Of a stretch of DNA of 64,000 nucleotides, positions 26,578 to 35,095 are shown one piece after another. The position numbers and the translations under genes are program-made. Every line of letters starts with the position of its first letter. Within the stretch, counting starts at the first letter, position 1. The stretch comes from Desulfovibrio porci (lineage in GTDB: Bacteria; Desulfobacterota; Desulfovibrionia; Desulfovibrionales; Desulfovibrionaceae), in the NCBI RefSeq assembly GCF_009696265.1, contig NZ_VUMH01000004.1, forward strand, positions 1 to 64,000, written 5' to 3'. The notes below the pieces were generated by a model. That model saw only the letters and a program-made list of their open reading frames with translations. It had not been told where the DNA came from and made no database searches.

Positions 26578-27570
26578 ATGCATAAAAGACAATTGGGCCA
26601 AAGCGGCATGGAAGTTTCGGCCATCGGCATGGGCTGCATGGGTTTCAGCCACGGCTACGGAGCCGTGCCGCCAGAAGAGGAGTCCATCCGTCTCATGCGC
26701 CGGGCCTTTGAGCTGGGCTGCACATTCTTCGACACTGCCGAGGTCTATGGTCCCTATGTCAATGAAGAACTGACGGGCAAGGCCGTGGCCCCCTTCAGAA
26801 AAGAGATCGTACTGGCTACCAAGTTCAGCCCCTTCGCCCTGCCCGGCCAGCCCGAAGACAAGCTCAGCCGCTCGGGCGTGCGGCGCGCGCTGGAGGATTC
26901 CCTGCGGCGGCTGGGCACGGAGTATGTGGATCTCTACTACCAGCACCGCGTGCCGGAAGACTGCCCCGTGGAAGAGGTGGCCCGGTGGATGGGCGAACTG
27001 ATCCGCGAAGGCGCGATTCGCGGCTGGGGCCTGTCCCAGCCCACGGAAGCCCAGGTGCGGCGGGCGCACGCCGTGACGCCGCTGACGGCCATCCAGAGCG
27101 AATACTCCATGATGGAGCGGATGTTCGAAAAGGACGTCATACCGGCCTGCGAAGAGCTGGGGATCGGCTTCGTCCCTTTTTCGCCGCTGGCCGGCGGTTT
27201 TCTGAGCGGCAAATACGGTACGGACGCCCGCTATGAAGGCGACGACGTGCGCCGCGTCATCACGCGCTTCGCCAGGGAAAACGTGAAGGCCAACCAGCCT
27301 CTGCTTGACCTGCTGCGCGCGTACGCGCGCGCCAAAGAAGCCACGCCCGCACAGATCTCTCTGGCCTGGATGCTGCGTAAGAAAGATTTTATTGTGCCCA
27401 TCCCCGGCATGCGTCGGGAGGAACGGCTGCTGGAGAACCTCGGCGCGGCCGATGTGCGCATGACGGATGAGGAATTCGACGCCCTGGAGCGCGCGCTGGA
27501 CGCCATCCCCATCCACGGCAACCGCACGGATGAGGACATTGCGCGGCTGGGCACGGTACGGGCTCAATAA
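26578..27570 (+). CDS. Aldo/keto reductase
   Basis: A 330-residue NADPH-dependent (beta/alpha)8 reductase. It begins QLGQSGMEVSAIGMGCMGFSHGYG and has the catalytic FFDTAEVYGP (Asp and Tyr), LATKF (Lys) and DLYYQHRVP (His) segments of the AKR tetrad, with GFVPFSPLAGGFLSG near the coenzyme site. ATAAGGAG precedes the ATG. It heads an operon with cupin, CMD and flavodoxin genes, divergent from an AraC regulator. The substrate is probably an aldehyde or ketone; it cannot be fixed from sequence. Confidence 0.92.
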   Translation: MHKRQLGQSGMEVSAIGMGCMGFSHGYGAVPPEEESIRLMRRAFELGCTFFDTAEVYGPYVNEELTGKAVAPFRKEIVLATKFSPFALPGQPEDKLSRSGVRRALEDSLRRLGTEYVDLYYQHRVPEDCPVEEVARWMGELIREGAIRGWGLSQPTEAQVRRAHAVTPLTAIQSEYSMMERMFEKDVIPACEELGIGFVPFSPLAGGFLSGKYGTDARYEGDDVRRVITRFARENVKANQPLLDLLRAYARAKEATPAQISLAWMLRKKDFIVPIPGMRREERLLENLGAADVRMTDEEFDALERALDAIPIHGNRTDEDIARLGTVRAQ

Positions 27571-27634
27571 GAAAAAAGATGCCTCCGGCATTGTCCAGCC
27601 GCCGGATATAACTTCCATCATAAAAGGAGCAGCC

Positions 27635-28138
27635 ATGAAATGCTTTGCAGTGATGATCGCCGCCCTGGCCCTGACAGCGGGAGCGGGTATTTGCGGGAAA
27701 CAGGCCCAGGCTGAAGAAACGCAACAGAATCAGGTCATCTACCGCGCCGGATCGCAGGCGGCCTTCAAGGGGCCCGACAAGTTCTTTACCGGCAAGGTCA
27801 GCGTGCAGCCCCTGTTCGGCTCAAAACAGCCGCAGGCTCCCTTCGGTGCGGGCGCGGTCACCTTTGAGCCGGGAGCCCGCTCCCACTGGCACGTCCACCC
27901 TCTAGGGCAGCATCTGATCGTCACGCAGGGCGTGGGCCGCACCGGCACGGCGGACGGCAGAATCGAAGAAGTCAGGGCCGGCGACGCGCTCTGGTGCCCG
28001 CCCGGCGTCAAGCATTGGCACGGAGCGTCGCCCACCTCGTCCATGACCCATATCGCCCTGACGGGCGAGTTGTCTGACGGGAAGAACGTGGACTGGCTGG
28101 AAGCGGTCAGCGATGAACAGTACAACGGCTCCAGATAA
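27635..28138 (+). CDS. Exported cupin-domain protein
   Basis: A 167-residue protein with a signal peptide (MKCFAVMIAALALTAGAGIC). The cupin core has PGARSHWHVHPLGQHLIVTQG (motif 1, His ligands plus later Gln) and PPGVKHWHGA (motif 2 His), so a metal is likely bound. Similar small cupins are common beside carboxymuconolactone decarboxylase proteins, as here. AAAAGGAG precedes ATG 27635. Confidence 0.85.
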   Translation: MKCFAVMIAALALTAGAGICGKQAQAEETQQNQVIYRAGSQAAFKGPDKFFTGKVSVQPLFGSKQPQAPFGAGAVTFEPGARSHWHVHPLGQHLIVTQGVGRTGTADGRIEEVRAGDALWCPPGVKHWHGASPTSSMTHIALTGELSDGKNVDWLEAVSDEQYNGSR

Positions 28139-28151
28139 CCCGGAGGCTCCC

Positions 28152-28874
28152 ATGAAAGCAGCATTGCGCATCGCGGGTGTTTTTCTGTTGATCCTGAGTT
28201 TCACATCCATCTCAAAGGCGGCACAGACCATGAACACGCAAACCCTGAATGCAAAACAACAAGCAATGGTCGCCATCGCCGCGTTTAGCGCCAATGGCGA
28301 CCTTGAAAAACTGAAACCCGCGCTGAACGAAGGTCTGGATACGGGTCTGACCATCAATGAAATCAAGGAAATCCTCGTCCAGCTCTATGCATACGCGGGC
28401 TTTCCGCGCAGCCTGAACGCCCTGGAAACCTTCATGGCGGTGGTGAAAGAACGCCGGGCAAAGGGCGTCGCGGACGAAACCGGCAAAGAGCCCGGTCCCC
28501 TGCCCACGGACAAAAGCAGCCTGGAGTTCGGCACGGACAATCAGACCAGGGTGGTGGGCCGCCCCGTGTCCGGCGCGATTTTCGAGTTCGCCCCGGCCAT
28601 CGACCGGTTTTTGAAAGCCCACCTCTTCGGAGATATCTTCCAGCGGGACAATCTTGACTGGCAAAGCCGCGAACTGGCGACCATCGCCGCTCTGGCCTGC
28701 ATCAGCGGGCTGAACCCGCAATTGCGGGCCCACTTCGGCATCGGCATGAACACAGGGCTGACCCCCGCGCAGCTTGAGGCCGTTGTGGCCGTGCTGAGCG
28801 ACAGGGTCGGCGCGGAGGTCGGCGCCAACGCCGGGGAAGTGCTCAAGACCGTATTGAATGCGCGCAACAATTGA
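28152..28874 (+). CDS. Carboxymuconolactone decarboxylase family protein (two CMD domains, exported)
   Basis: A 240-residue protein with an N-terminal signal (MKAALRIAGVFLLILSFTSI). Two CMD repeats follow: MVAIAAFSANGDLEKLKPALNEGLDTGLT...LVQLYAYAGFPRSLNALETF, and ELATIAALACISGLNPQLRAHFGIGMNTGLTPAQLEAVV. The CXXC redox motif of AhpD is not present in the second domain, which has ACISG. It follows the cupin gene closely and probably acts with it in the periplasm; the reaction is unknown. Confidence 0.85.
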   Translation: MKAALRIAGVFLLILSFTSISKAAQTMNTQTLNAKQQAMVAIAAFSANGDLEKLKPALNEGLDTGLTINEIKEILVQLYAYAGFPRSLNALETFMAVVKERRAKGVADETGKEPGPLPTDKSSLEFGTDNQTRVVGRPVSGAIFEFAPAIDRFLKAHLFGDIFQRDNLDWQSRELATIAALACISGLNPQLRAHFGIGMNTGLTPAQLEAVVAVLSDRVGAEVGANAGEVLKTVLNARNN

Positions 28875-28989
28875 TCCGCGGCAAAAGGAGCGCGCGGACA
28901 GACGCGCCTGTGGCGCGTCCTCCGGGGAATCGCTGAAAAGATACAGCGGCAGTAAGCCCTGCCGCAAAAAACAAAAGAGGTATAAATCC

Positions 28990-29532
28990 ATGAGCAAAAA
29001 TGTTCTGATTATCTCCACCAGCCCGCGCAAAGGCGGCAATTCCGAAATCCTGGCTGACGAATTCGCCAAGGGCGCCCGGCAGGCGGGCCATCAGGTGGAA
29101 AAAGTCTGCCTGTACGACAAAACCATCGGCTTCTGCAAAGGCTGTCTGACCTGTCAGAAAACACGGCGTTGCGTCATCCACGACGACGCGGATGTGATCG
29201 CGCAGAAGATGCTGACCGCAGAAGTCATCGTCTTTGCCACGCCCATTTACTACTACGAAATGTGCGGTCAGATGAAAACCATGCTTGACCGCGCCAATCC
29301 GCTGTTTCCGGCGGACTACGCCTTTCGTGACATCTATTTACTGGCTTCGGCGGCGGAAAATGAAGAAAGCGCGGTGGACGGCGCGGTGAACGGCCTGAAC
29401 GGCTGGATTGCCTGTTTTGAGAAAGCCCGCCTCAAAGGGGTGGTCAGAGGCGTCGGCGCAACCGATCCGGGCGACATCCGCCACAACGCAGCGGCTCTTG
29501 CGGCGGCCTGTGCCATGGGAAAAGGGGTCTGA
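28990..29532 (+). CDS. Flavodoxin-fold NADPH-dependent FMN reductase
   Basis: A 180-residue protein beginning MSKNVLIISTSPRKGGNSEILADEF, the FMN loop. CKGCLTCQKTRRCVIHDD is a cysteine cluster, and FATPIYYYEMCGQMKTMLDR the second flavin segment. AAGAGG lies upstream. It closes the aldo/keto reductase operon and resembles the protein at 13008. An electron-transfer role with the reductase is likely but inferred. Confidence 0.88.
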   Translation: MSKNVLIISTSPRKGGNSEILADEFAKGARQAGHQVEKVCLYDKTIGFCKGCLTCQKTRRCVIHDDADVIAQKMLTAEVIVFATPIYYYEMCGQMKTMLDRANPLFPADYAFRDIYLLASAAENEESAVDGAVNGLNGWIACFEKARLKGVVRGVGATDPGDIRHNAAALAAACAMGKGV

Positions 29533-29607
29533 AAACGAACCGGGACTTCGCCGGTCAGCCGCAGCAGCCTTGACAGCACCCGCCCGGCATGCTGTCTTGA
29601 ACGAATC

Positions 29608-30078
29608 ATGAGAAATATCCGTCCCCGCTTCCACTTGATGTCCGTGCTGCTGCTTCTGCTGGCCGCCGTGCCGGTTCGCGCCGAGGATTACGGCTGGTTT
29701 GAACTGGACCTCCTGCCGGGCTGGCGGGCCGAGGAACCCCGACAACTGAGTGGAACCTGGGTCTTGCGTCTGCGCAATGACGAGGCCGGGAGCCAGGTGA
29801 GCCTGCTGGTGGGCAAAACCGCCGGGCCGCCGGACGCCGCCGATGTGGCCGGTCTGTTGCGCGCGGCCACGGGCGTGCGCGAACCCGCGCGCCGCCGGAA
29901 CGGCCGCTGGCTGTTCACAGGTAAAGACGGTCAGGGCGTGGACACGGCCTGCATCGTCAGCACGGACCGCGAGGCCGGGCTTTATCTCGCCGTGCTGCGC
30001 TCCGGCTGCTCGGCTCCGGCCGAGGCTCTGCTGGCCGGTCTGCGCAGTAAAAAATACCCCGGCCTGCTGCCGCATTGA
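29608..30078 (+). CDS. Small exported protein, paralogue of 13853-14329
   Basis: A 156-residue protein with a signal peptide (MSVLLLLLAAVPVRAED). The mature part has YGWFELDLLPGWRAEEPRQ, SQVSLLVGKTAGPP and RRNGRWLFTGKDGQG, then an isolated cysteine pair (TACIVS...RSGCSAP). Its plan matches the protein at 13853. No function is known to me. The start could be ATG 29608 or the internal ATG at the signal (codon 11). Confidence 0.65.
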   Translation: MRNIRPRFHLMSVLLLLLAAVPVRAEDYGWFELDLLPGWRAEEPRQLSGTWVLRLRNDEAGSQVSLLVGKTAGPPDAADVAGLLRAATGVREPARRRNGRWLFTGKDGQGVDTACIVSTDREAGLYLAVLRSGCSAPAEALLAGLRSKKYPGLLPH

Positions 30079-30108
30079 GCGGCGGATACCCTCTTTCCCA
30101 AAAGGAAC

Positions 30109-30161
30109 TCCCCGCTTGGTCTGCCCCCTGTCTATTTGACAGGGGGCAGACCAAGCGGGGA
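30109..30161. repeat. Perfect 24-bp hairpin
   Basis: Bases 30109-30132 are the exact reverse complement of 30138-30161, with a TATTT loop. The arms contain CCCCGCTTGGTCTGCCCCC. There is no T-tract, so it is not a plain terminator. It lies between convergent genes and beside a separate bidirectional terminator. Such perfection suggests a recent origin or a selected RNA structure. Confidence 0.85.
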
Positions 30162-30174
30162 ATCCCTCCATACG

Positions 30175-30201
30175 AAAAAGGCCGTGGAAAACTCCACGGC
30201 C
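30175..30201 (-). terminator. Intrinsic terminator of the RNA-binding protein gene
   Basis: GGCCGTGGA (30180-30188) pairs with TCCACGGCC (30193-30201) around AAAC. On the minus strand it is followed by TTTTT (complement of 30175-30179); on the plus strand by TTTG. Confidence 0.75.
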
Positions 30202-30224
30202 TTTGAGATTGCTTGTAAAGCAGC

Positions 30225-30488
30225 TTACCAGCGGCGCGGCGCGGGACGCTTTTCAGCTTCGTTGACGCGCAGGGCGCGGCCTTCAAATTCAACGCCGTTC
30301 AGACCGGCGATGGCGTTGCGGGCTTCGCCTTCTTCCATTTCCACGAAGCCGAAGCCACGCGGACGGCCGGTAACGCGGTCCATGATCAGATTCACGGAAA
30401 TCGGCGTGCCGTACTGGGCGAAAAGGGCCTCAACGCCGGACTGGGTGCTGGAAAAAGACAAATTGCCGACATAAAGAGAAGTAGCCAT
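30225..30488 (-). CDS. RRM-domain RNA-binding protein
   Basis: An 87-residue single RNA-recognition-motif protein. RNP2 is LYVGNLSF at residues 5-12 and RNP1 is RGFGFVEM near 47-54. It ends in a short basic tail (KRPAPRRW). Bacterial RRM proteins of this size are often cold-induced and act as RNA chaperones. ATG 30488 has AGTTTTACT upstream, a weak site; the 160-nt upstream region may hold a long 5' UTR. A TTGACG / TAGGGT pair near 30600-30626 could be the promoter. Confidence 0.92.
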   Translation of the reverse strand: MATSLYVGNLSFSSTQSGVEALFAQYGTPISVNLIMDRVTGRPRGFGFVEMEEGEARNAIAGLNGVEFEGRALRVNEAEKRPAPRRW

Positions 30489-30651
30489 AGTAAAACTCCA
30501 AACGTTACGGGGATGTACACTTTCCGCTTGAAGCCTTACACACGCAAAGTCTCTGGCAAAAAAGAAATACGACGCCCAATCAATCAACGAGGCGACCCTA
30601 CGCGGGGGAGGGGGATGCGTCAAGTCTTTTCCGCGCCGACATCTTCTTTTT

Positions 30652-30912
30652 TCACAGACGGGACGCCCGGCGGCGCAGGCAGCATTTGACGACGCCGTAA
30701 AGGCTGATAAGAAACCAGAAGGCCTCCACCAGAAAGGCGGACATATTGAAGGCGAAAAGCAGGGAAATGCCGATCAGCAGCGCGGCCAGCGCGTTGAGCA
30801 GGGAATAGAGCAGCCCGTGACTGTCAATTCTGCCCAGTTGCAGCAGCAGATAGGTGCCCAGCAAGAGGACAAGGCCGATATTGCCGATAAAATCGTAAAA
30901 GGCGTAGTGCAT
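30652..30912 (-). CDS. Small membrane protein, CBU_0592-like family
   Basis: An 86-residue protein with three membrane segments: FIGNIGLVLLLGTYLLLQL, LLYSLLNALAALLIGISLLFAF and FLVEAFWFLISLYGVVK. The pattern with LGRIDSHGLLYSLLN after the first helix matches small CBU_0592-type membrane proteins of unknown function. It follows the sulfonate-type importer genes on the same strand, 83 nt after the binding-protein gene. Confidence 0.72.
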   Translation of the reverse strand: MHYAFYDFIGNIGLVLLLGTYLLLQLGRIDSHGLLYSLLNALAALLIGISLLFAFNMSAFLVEAFWFLISLYGVVKCCLRRRASRL

Positions 30913-30995
30913 GGCAACCTCACACGCTCCCCCCTCTGTTCCGCCGGAACACGGGGGACGAACCGCCCGCCGCATTCCGGCGTCCGGAGGAAAGG

Positions 30996-32015
30996 TTACT
31001 TTGTTTTGCTCCCGTCCCGCAAGGCCTCAAGGAATTCCGGATGCAGGAAGTCCTCGGCCTTCTGCCGCGACACGCCGTTCTTGATGCGCCCCTGCTCCAG
31101 CAGGAAGGCGGCCACATTCACAATATCCTCGGCCGACCGGCCCTTTTGGGCGCTGGTGCCCAGAAAGGCGGGACTCAGCTGCTCGTCCAGGCCGATGAGA
31201 CGGGTGCCGGCCATCATGCGCTTGGCGTCCTCCACGGAAATGCCGCCCAGTTCCTTGGCGATGATCTTGGCGGCCTCTTCCGGATGCTCCCGCCAGTAGT
31301 CCATGGCCGCCAGTTCGCTTTTGATGAACTTGCTGACCAGCTCGGGATACTTTGCGGCGAATTCCGGCTGCACGCTGATCACGTCCCAGGTCAGATGACC
31401 CTTTTGGGCCATCTGTTCGCTGGTGAGCAGGATCTTGCCGCCGTTTTGCACCACCAGGCCGAGGCTCGGCTCCCAGATATAGGCGGCGTCGATGTCGCCC
31501 CTGATGAAGGGCGCCAGGGCCTCGCCCGGAGCCATATCCATGATTTTGACCTTGGCCATGTCCACCCCGGCGTCACGCAGGGCCTTGATCAGCAGATAGT
31601 GGGTGGTGGAACCGAAGGGAGCCACCACGGTTTTGCCTTCCAGGTCCTTGAGGCTGTTGATGTTCTTGCGCGCCACCAGGGATTCCACCGCGCCCAGCAC
31701 ATTGGCGTTCATAATGCCCCAGTAGTTCATGCCGCCCGCCAGGCCGATGGTGGCCGGGGGCAGACCCACATTGCCGAAATCAATGCTTTTGGAGGCCATG
31801 GCCGTGTTGACGTCCCGCCCGGAATTGAAGCGGAACCACTCCACCGGCACGCCGAGTTCCTTCTCATGCAGCTGCAGATACTTGGAGAGAAGTTGCCCGT
31901 TGACCAGCGAAAGGTAGCCGATGCGCACCTTTTCAGGCTTGTCCGCCGCCTGGAGCGGCTGGAGGGTCAGCAATACGAGCAATGCCGTCAACGCCAGGCA
32001 AATAAACTTCTTCAT
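30996..32015 (-). CDS. ABC transporter substrate-binding protein, sulfonate/taurine (TauA/SsuA) type
   Basis: A 339-residue periplasmic binding protein with signal MKKFICLALTALLVLLTLQPLQA. Features of the NMT1/TauA fold: KVRIGYLSLVNGQLLSKY, NSGRDVNTAMASKSIDFGNVGLPPATIGLAGG, LEGKTVVAPFGSTTHYLLIKAL and AAYIWEPSLG. The ligand may be taurine, another sulfonate, or a nitrogen compound; the family is not specific enough to decide. It is the last gene of the importer, after the permease. Confidence 0.85.
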   Translation of the reverse strand: MKKFICLALTALLVLLTLQPLQAADKPEKVRIGYLSLVNGQLLSKYLQLHEKELGVPVEWFRFNSGRDVNTAMASKSIDFGNVGLPPATIGLAGGMNYWGIMNANVLGAVESLVARKNINSLKDLEGKTVVAPFGSTTHYLLIKALRDAGVDMAKVKIMDMAPGEALAPFIRGDIDAAYIWEPSLGLVVQNGGKILLTSEQMAQKGHLTWDVISVQPEFAAKYPELVSKFIKSELAAMDYWREHPEEAAKIIAKELGGISVEDAKRMMAGTRLIGLDEQLSPAFLGTSAQKGRSAEDIVNVAAFLLEQGRIKNGVSRQKAEDFLHPEFLEALRDGSKTK

Positions 32016-32098
32016 AGCTGTACTCCCAATATGTTTACGTTGATGAATGCCTGTGCAAGCGCCCAAACTGGTCCCGGCGAGAAAGAAGGCGTGGGCCG

Positions 32099-32131
32099 GG
32101 GAGCAAAAGACGCTTGCCGGGAAAGTCCCTA
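32099..32131 (-). repeat. Copy 1 of a repeat placed directly after a stop codon
   Basis: On the minus strand the bases after the permease stop contain CCGGCAAGCGTCTTTTG. The same 17-mer lies after the stop of the sulfotransferase-like gene (35062-35092). Confidence 0.6.
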
Positions 32132-32911
32132 CTATCGCTTCCACCGCAGCAGATGCCTCGCCGCAAAGCGCAGGCAGGCGTCCAGGCCGATGCCGGTGAC
32201 GCCCATGGTGATGATGCCCACAAAAATGATGTCCGAGCGCATAAACTTGCTGGCGTCCCAGACCATCCAGCCGATGCCCTCGGTGGCGGCCACGATTTCG
32301 GCGGCCACCAGCACGGTGTAGGTAAAGCCCAGACTGATGCGCATGGAAGTGATGATGGCCGGCGTGGTGGCGGGCAGGATGATCTTGAAGAAGACCTGCC
32401 GGCTGTCCGCGCCCAGAGAGCGCGCGGCCTGGATCACCGAGAGACTGACCTCCTTGACGCCTTCCACCGCGCCGATGGTCAGGGGCGGAATGGCCGCCAG
32501 AAAAAGCAGCAGAATCTTGGAGAATTCGCCGATGCCGAACCAGAGCACCAGCAGTGTGTAGTAGGCCAGGGGCGGCAGGGGGCGGTAAAATTCGATGAGA
32601 TAGTCGAACACGGCCCGCACCTTGGAGCTCAGGCCCATGGCCAGGCCCAGGGGAATGGCCACCAGGCAGGCGGCCAGCCAGCCCAGTAGCACGCGGCCCA
32701 GACTCACCAGGCAGTGGTAGAAAAGCCCCTTGCCGTGGTAGCCCTGAAAAATGGTTTCCTCAAAGCCCTGCCAGACGTCGTAGGGCGAAGGAATAAAAAT
32801 TTTGGGCACAACGCCCCGACGGGTCACCTCATACCAGGCCAGAAAAAGAATCAGCAGGGTCGCCAAGGTGATCCAGTTTTCCACCCTGAACTTGAAACGT
32901 GTGCCGCTCAT
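32132..32911 (-). CDS. ABC transporter permease, TauC/SsuC type
   Basis: A 259-residue permease with about six helices. The cytoplasmic EAA loop reads AARSLGADSRQVFFKIILPATTPAIITSMRISLG, characteristic of the BPD_transp_1 sulfonate/nitrate subfamily. The N-terminus has WITLATLLILFLAWYEVTRR and the C-terminus ends LRFAARHLLRWKR. It lies between the two ATPases and the binding protein and is the only permease of the set, so it should act as a homodimer. Confidence 0.9.
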   Translation of the reverse strand: MSGTRFKFRVENWITLATLLILFLAWYEVTRRGVVPKIFIPSPYDVWQGFEETIFQGYHGKGLFYHCLVSLGRVLLGWLAACLVAIPLGLAMGLSSKVRAVFDYLIEFYRPLPPLAYYTLLVLWFGIGEFSKILLLFLAAIPPLTIGAVEGVKEVSLSVIQAARSLGADSRQVFFKIILPATTPAIITSMRISLGFTYTVLVAAEIVAATEGIGWMVWDASKFMRSDIIFVGIITMGVTGIGLDACLRFAARHLLRWKR

Positions 32912-33158
32912 AACAACCTCCGCAACGCCGCCGCTTGTGGGATTTCGCCGTCCGGGCGGGCGGCGCGCCGGACCGGCTGGAACAGCTTGGAGCATTGTGC
33001 GAATGAACATATCTGTTCACTCGTCAGACGTCGGCCGCAGCCGACGGCAAAAACGCGATTTTGCCCTGGCTTCGCCCACGGGCGTCTGCTTCCGCCGCCG
33101 GGACAATGGATATTTTCCATCTCACACTGCTCCGGGAGGGACCGCCCTCCCCTCCGGC

Positions 33159-33965
33159 TCAATGGCCGTCGGGGACATGTTCAAAGGATTTCAGGGCCTC
33201 GGATTCCAGCACCGCAAAGGCCTCGCCCTGGATTTCCGCGAATTCCGGGCAGGTCTGGTGCTCCACCAGACGCGGCCGGGGCAGATCCACGCGCATTTTT
33301 TTCTTGATGGCCGTGGGCATGGTGGACAGCAGGTAAACCACGTCGCCCATGAATACGGCTTCGTCCAGTTCCGAAGTAATCAGCAGCATGGTGGTGCGCG
33401 TGCTTTCAAAGACGCGCAGAAAATATTCCTGCATCATGCCCCTGGTCATGGCGTCCAGGCCGCGAAAGGGTTCATCCATAAGCAGAATCCTGGGTTCGTT
33501 GATCAGGGCCCGGATCAGCTCGGCGCGGCGCTGCATGCCGCCGGAAAGCTGGCCGGGGAACTTGCCTTCAAAGCCGTCCAGACCTGTGAGATGGATGAGC
33601 TCCCTAGCCTTCTCGCCCGCTTCCCGCAGATTTTTGCCCTGAATGCGCGGGCCGAACAGGGTGTTGTCCCAAAGATTCATCCACTGGAAGAGCGTATTTT
33701 CCTGAAAGACCACCAGGCGGTCCGGGCTGGGACCGCTCACCGGCCGCCCGTCGAAAAGACAGGAACCGCTTTGCGGCGTCAGATAGCCCGCCAGCACGGA
33801 CATGATGGTGGTTTTGCCGCAGCCCGACGGGCCGCAGATGCAGGTGAAGGCCCCTTCTTCCAGGCTGAAGGAAAGATCATCCAGAACTTTCACAGCGCCG
33901 AAACCGACGCTGACATGGTCAACCCGCATGATGGACGACGACGCCGCCCGAACCGCATCCGACAT
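33159..33965 (-). CDS. ABC transporter ATPase, TauB/SsuB type (copy with canonical signature)
   Basis: A 268-residue ATPase: Walker A GPSGCGKTT, signature QLSGGMQRRAELIRALINEP, Walker B ILLMDEPFRGLD, and a switch region reading LLITSELDEAVF where most have His (ITHD). The missing switch histidine is notable: this subunit may be catalytically weak. The start is ATG 33965. Together with the ATPase at 34003-34830 it would make a heterodimer under one permease. Confidence 0.88.
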   Translation of the reverse strand: MSDAVRAASSSIMRVDHVSVGFGAVKVLDDLSFSLEEGAFTCICGPSGCGKTTIMSVLAGYLTPQSGSCLFDGRPVSGPSPDRLVVFQENTLFQWMNLWDNTLFGPRIQGKNLREAGEKARELIHLTGLDGFEGKFPGQLSGGMQRRAELIRALINEPRILLMDEPFRGLDAMTRGMMQEYFLRVFESTRTTMLLITSELDEAVFMGDVVYLLSTMPTAIKKKMRVDLPRPRLVEHQTCPEFAEIQGEAFAVLESEALKSFEHVPDGH

Positions 33966-34002
33966 GACGTTACCTCCGCTTTGTCCGACAGCGCCGGAAC
34001 GG

Positions 34003-34830
34003 TTAGGCGCCCTCGCGCTCGCCGCGCTCAAAGGATTTCCGGGCTTCCTCCCGCACGGCTTCGATGGTCTGGCGCTTGTAGTCGAGAAATTCCGGCAGCT
34101 TCTTGGTGCTGAAGGTGCGCGGCCGGGGCAGGTCCACATGAATCCATTTTTTAAAACGGCCCGGCCTGGTGGTCATGATGCCCACCTTGTCCGAGAGGTA
34201 AATGGCCTCATCCAGATCATGGGTGATGAAAAGCACGGTCTTGTGCACCCTGTCGAACATGTCCAGCAAAAACTGGTGCATCACCGACTTGGTGATGGCG
34301 TCCATGGCCCGGTACGGCTCGTCCAGCAGCAGGGTTTTCGGCTCGTTGATCAGAGCGCGCAGAATTTCCACGCGCCGCCGCATGCCCGAGGAAATGCGGA
34401 TGGGATAGGCGTCCTCATAGCCTTTCAGACCGGCCATGCGGATCAGCTCCATGGCCCGGGCGTCGGCCTGGGCCGCGCTCATGGCTCCGGTGGTCAGCGG
34501 GCCGAACATGATGTTCTGCCGCACGGTCATCCAGTCGAACAGAGCCCCGGCCTGGAAGACCACCACGCGGTCCGCGCCCGGCCGGGGCGCGCGCCCCGGC
34601 GCGGCGATGACCTGACCGTCCATGCGGATCTCGCCTTTGGAAATGTCCTCAAAACCGGCGGTCATATTCAGCAGCGTGGTTTTGCCGCAGCCCGACGGCC
34701 CCACAATGGCCACGAATTCCCCGGCCTGTATTTCAAAACTGCAATTGTCCACCGCGAGCACGTTGCCCCCTTCGGGATCGTAGATCTTGCTCGCGTTGAT
34801 GATCTCCAGATGTCCTTCCTTGGTGTCCAC
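34003..34830 (-). CDS. ABC transporter ATPase, TauB/SsuB type (copy with degenerate signature)
   Basis: A 275-residue ATPase: Walker A GPSGCGKTT, Walker B TLLLDEPYRAMD and the normal switch histidine in FITHDLDEAIYL. The signature is RISSGMRRRVEILRALINEP, SSG in place of SGG. So the two ATPases look complementary: one has the good signature, this one the good switch histidine. ATG 34830 follows a GGGGGAA site. It heads the importer genes after the hairpin that follows the sulfotransferase-like gene. Confidence 0.88.
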   Translation of the reverse strand: MDTKEGHLEIINASKIYDPEGGNVLAVDNCSFEIQAGEFVAIVGPSGCGKTTLLNMTAGFEDISKGEIRMDGQVIAAPGRAPRPGADRVVVFQAGALFDWMTVRQNIMFGPLTTGAMSAAQADARAMELIRMAGLKGYEDAYPIRISSGMRRRVEILRALINEPKTLLLDEPYRAMDAITKSVMHQFLLDMFDRVHKTVLFITHDLDEAIYLSDKVGIMTTRPGRFKKWIHVDLPRPRTFSTKKLPEFLDYKRQTIEAVREEARKSFERGEREGA

Positions 34831-34986
34831 GGCATTCCCCCTGATGGCTTCAGGCGCTGCCGGGCCGGGGCCCGGCCGGAATAGGGAGGGAAGAAATTCT
34901 GCGCCCCCCGCGCCGCTCCCCGGAACGGGATGAGCGAAGCGGACGAGGAGCAGTCGCTAACGGCGCATTTTGTTTCCCGGCAAGAA
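34831..34986 (-). other. Leader region of the importer genes
   Basis: 156 bp between the terminator-like hairpin and the first ATPase. A GGCCGGGGCCCGGCC palindrome lies in it. I see no clear sigma-70 or sigma-54 promoter and no gene. Confidence 0.35.
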
Positions 34987-35050
34987 AACAGGCGGCTGCG
35001 GGCCAAGACCGCGCAATAAGAACATTATCTCCGGCCCGCAGCCGCCTGTT
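34987..35050 (-). terminator. Terminator-like hairpin after the sulfotransferase-like gene
   Basis: ACAGGCGGCTGCGGGCC (34988-35004) is exactly inverted at 35033-35049, with one more A-T pair outside. On the minus strand TTTTC follows. The loop is long (28 nt). It may attenuate read-through from the sigma-54 promoter into the importer genes. Confidence 0.6.
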
Positions 35051-35061
35051 AACGCAGTCCA

Positions 35062-35095
35062 GGGGACAAAAGACGCTTGCCGGAGCTTGTCCCTA
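35062..35095 (-). repeat. Copy 2 of the post-stop repeat
   Basis: The minus strand after the stop TAG has GGGACAAGC, then CCGGCAAGCGTCTTTTG, then TCCCC, where GGGACAA/TTGTCCC can pair. The 17-mer is shared with 32099-32131. Possibly a 3'-end RNA element. Confidence 0.6.
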
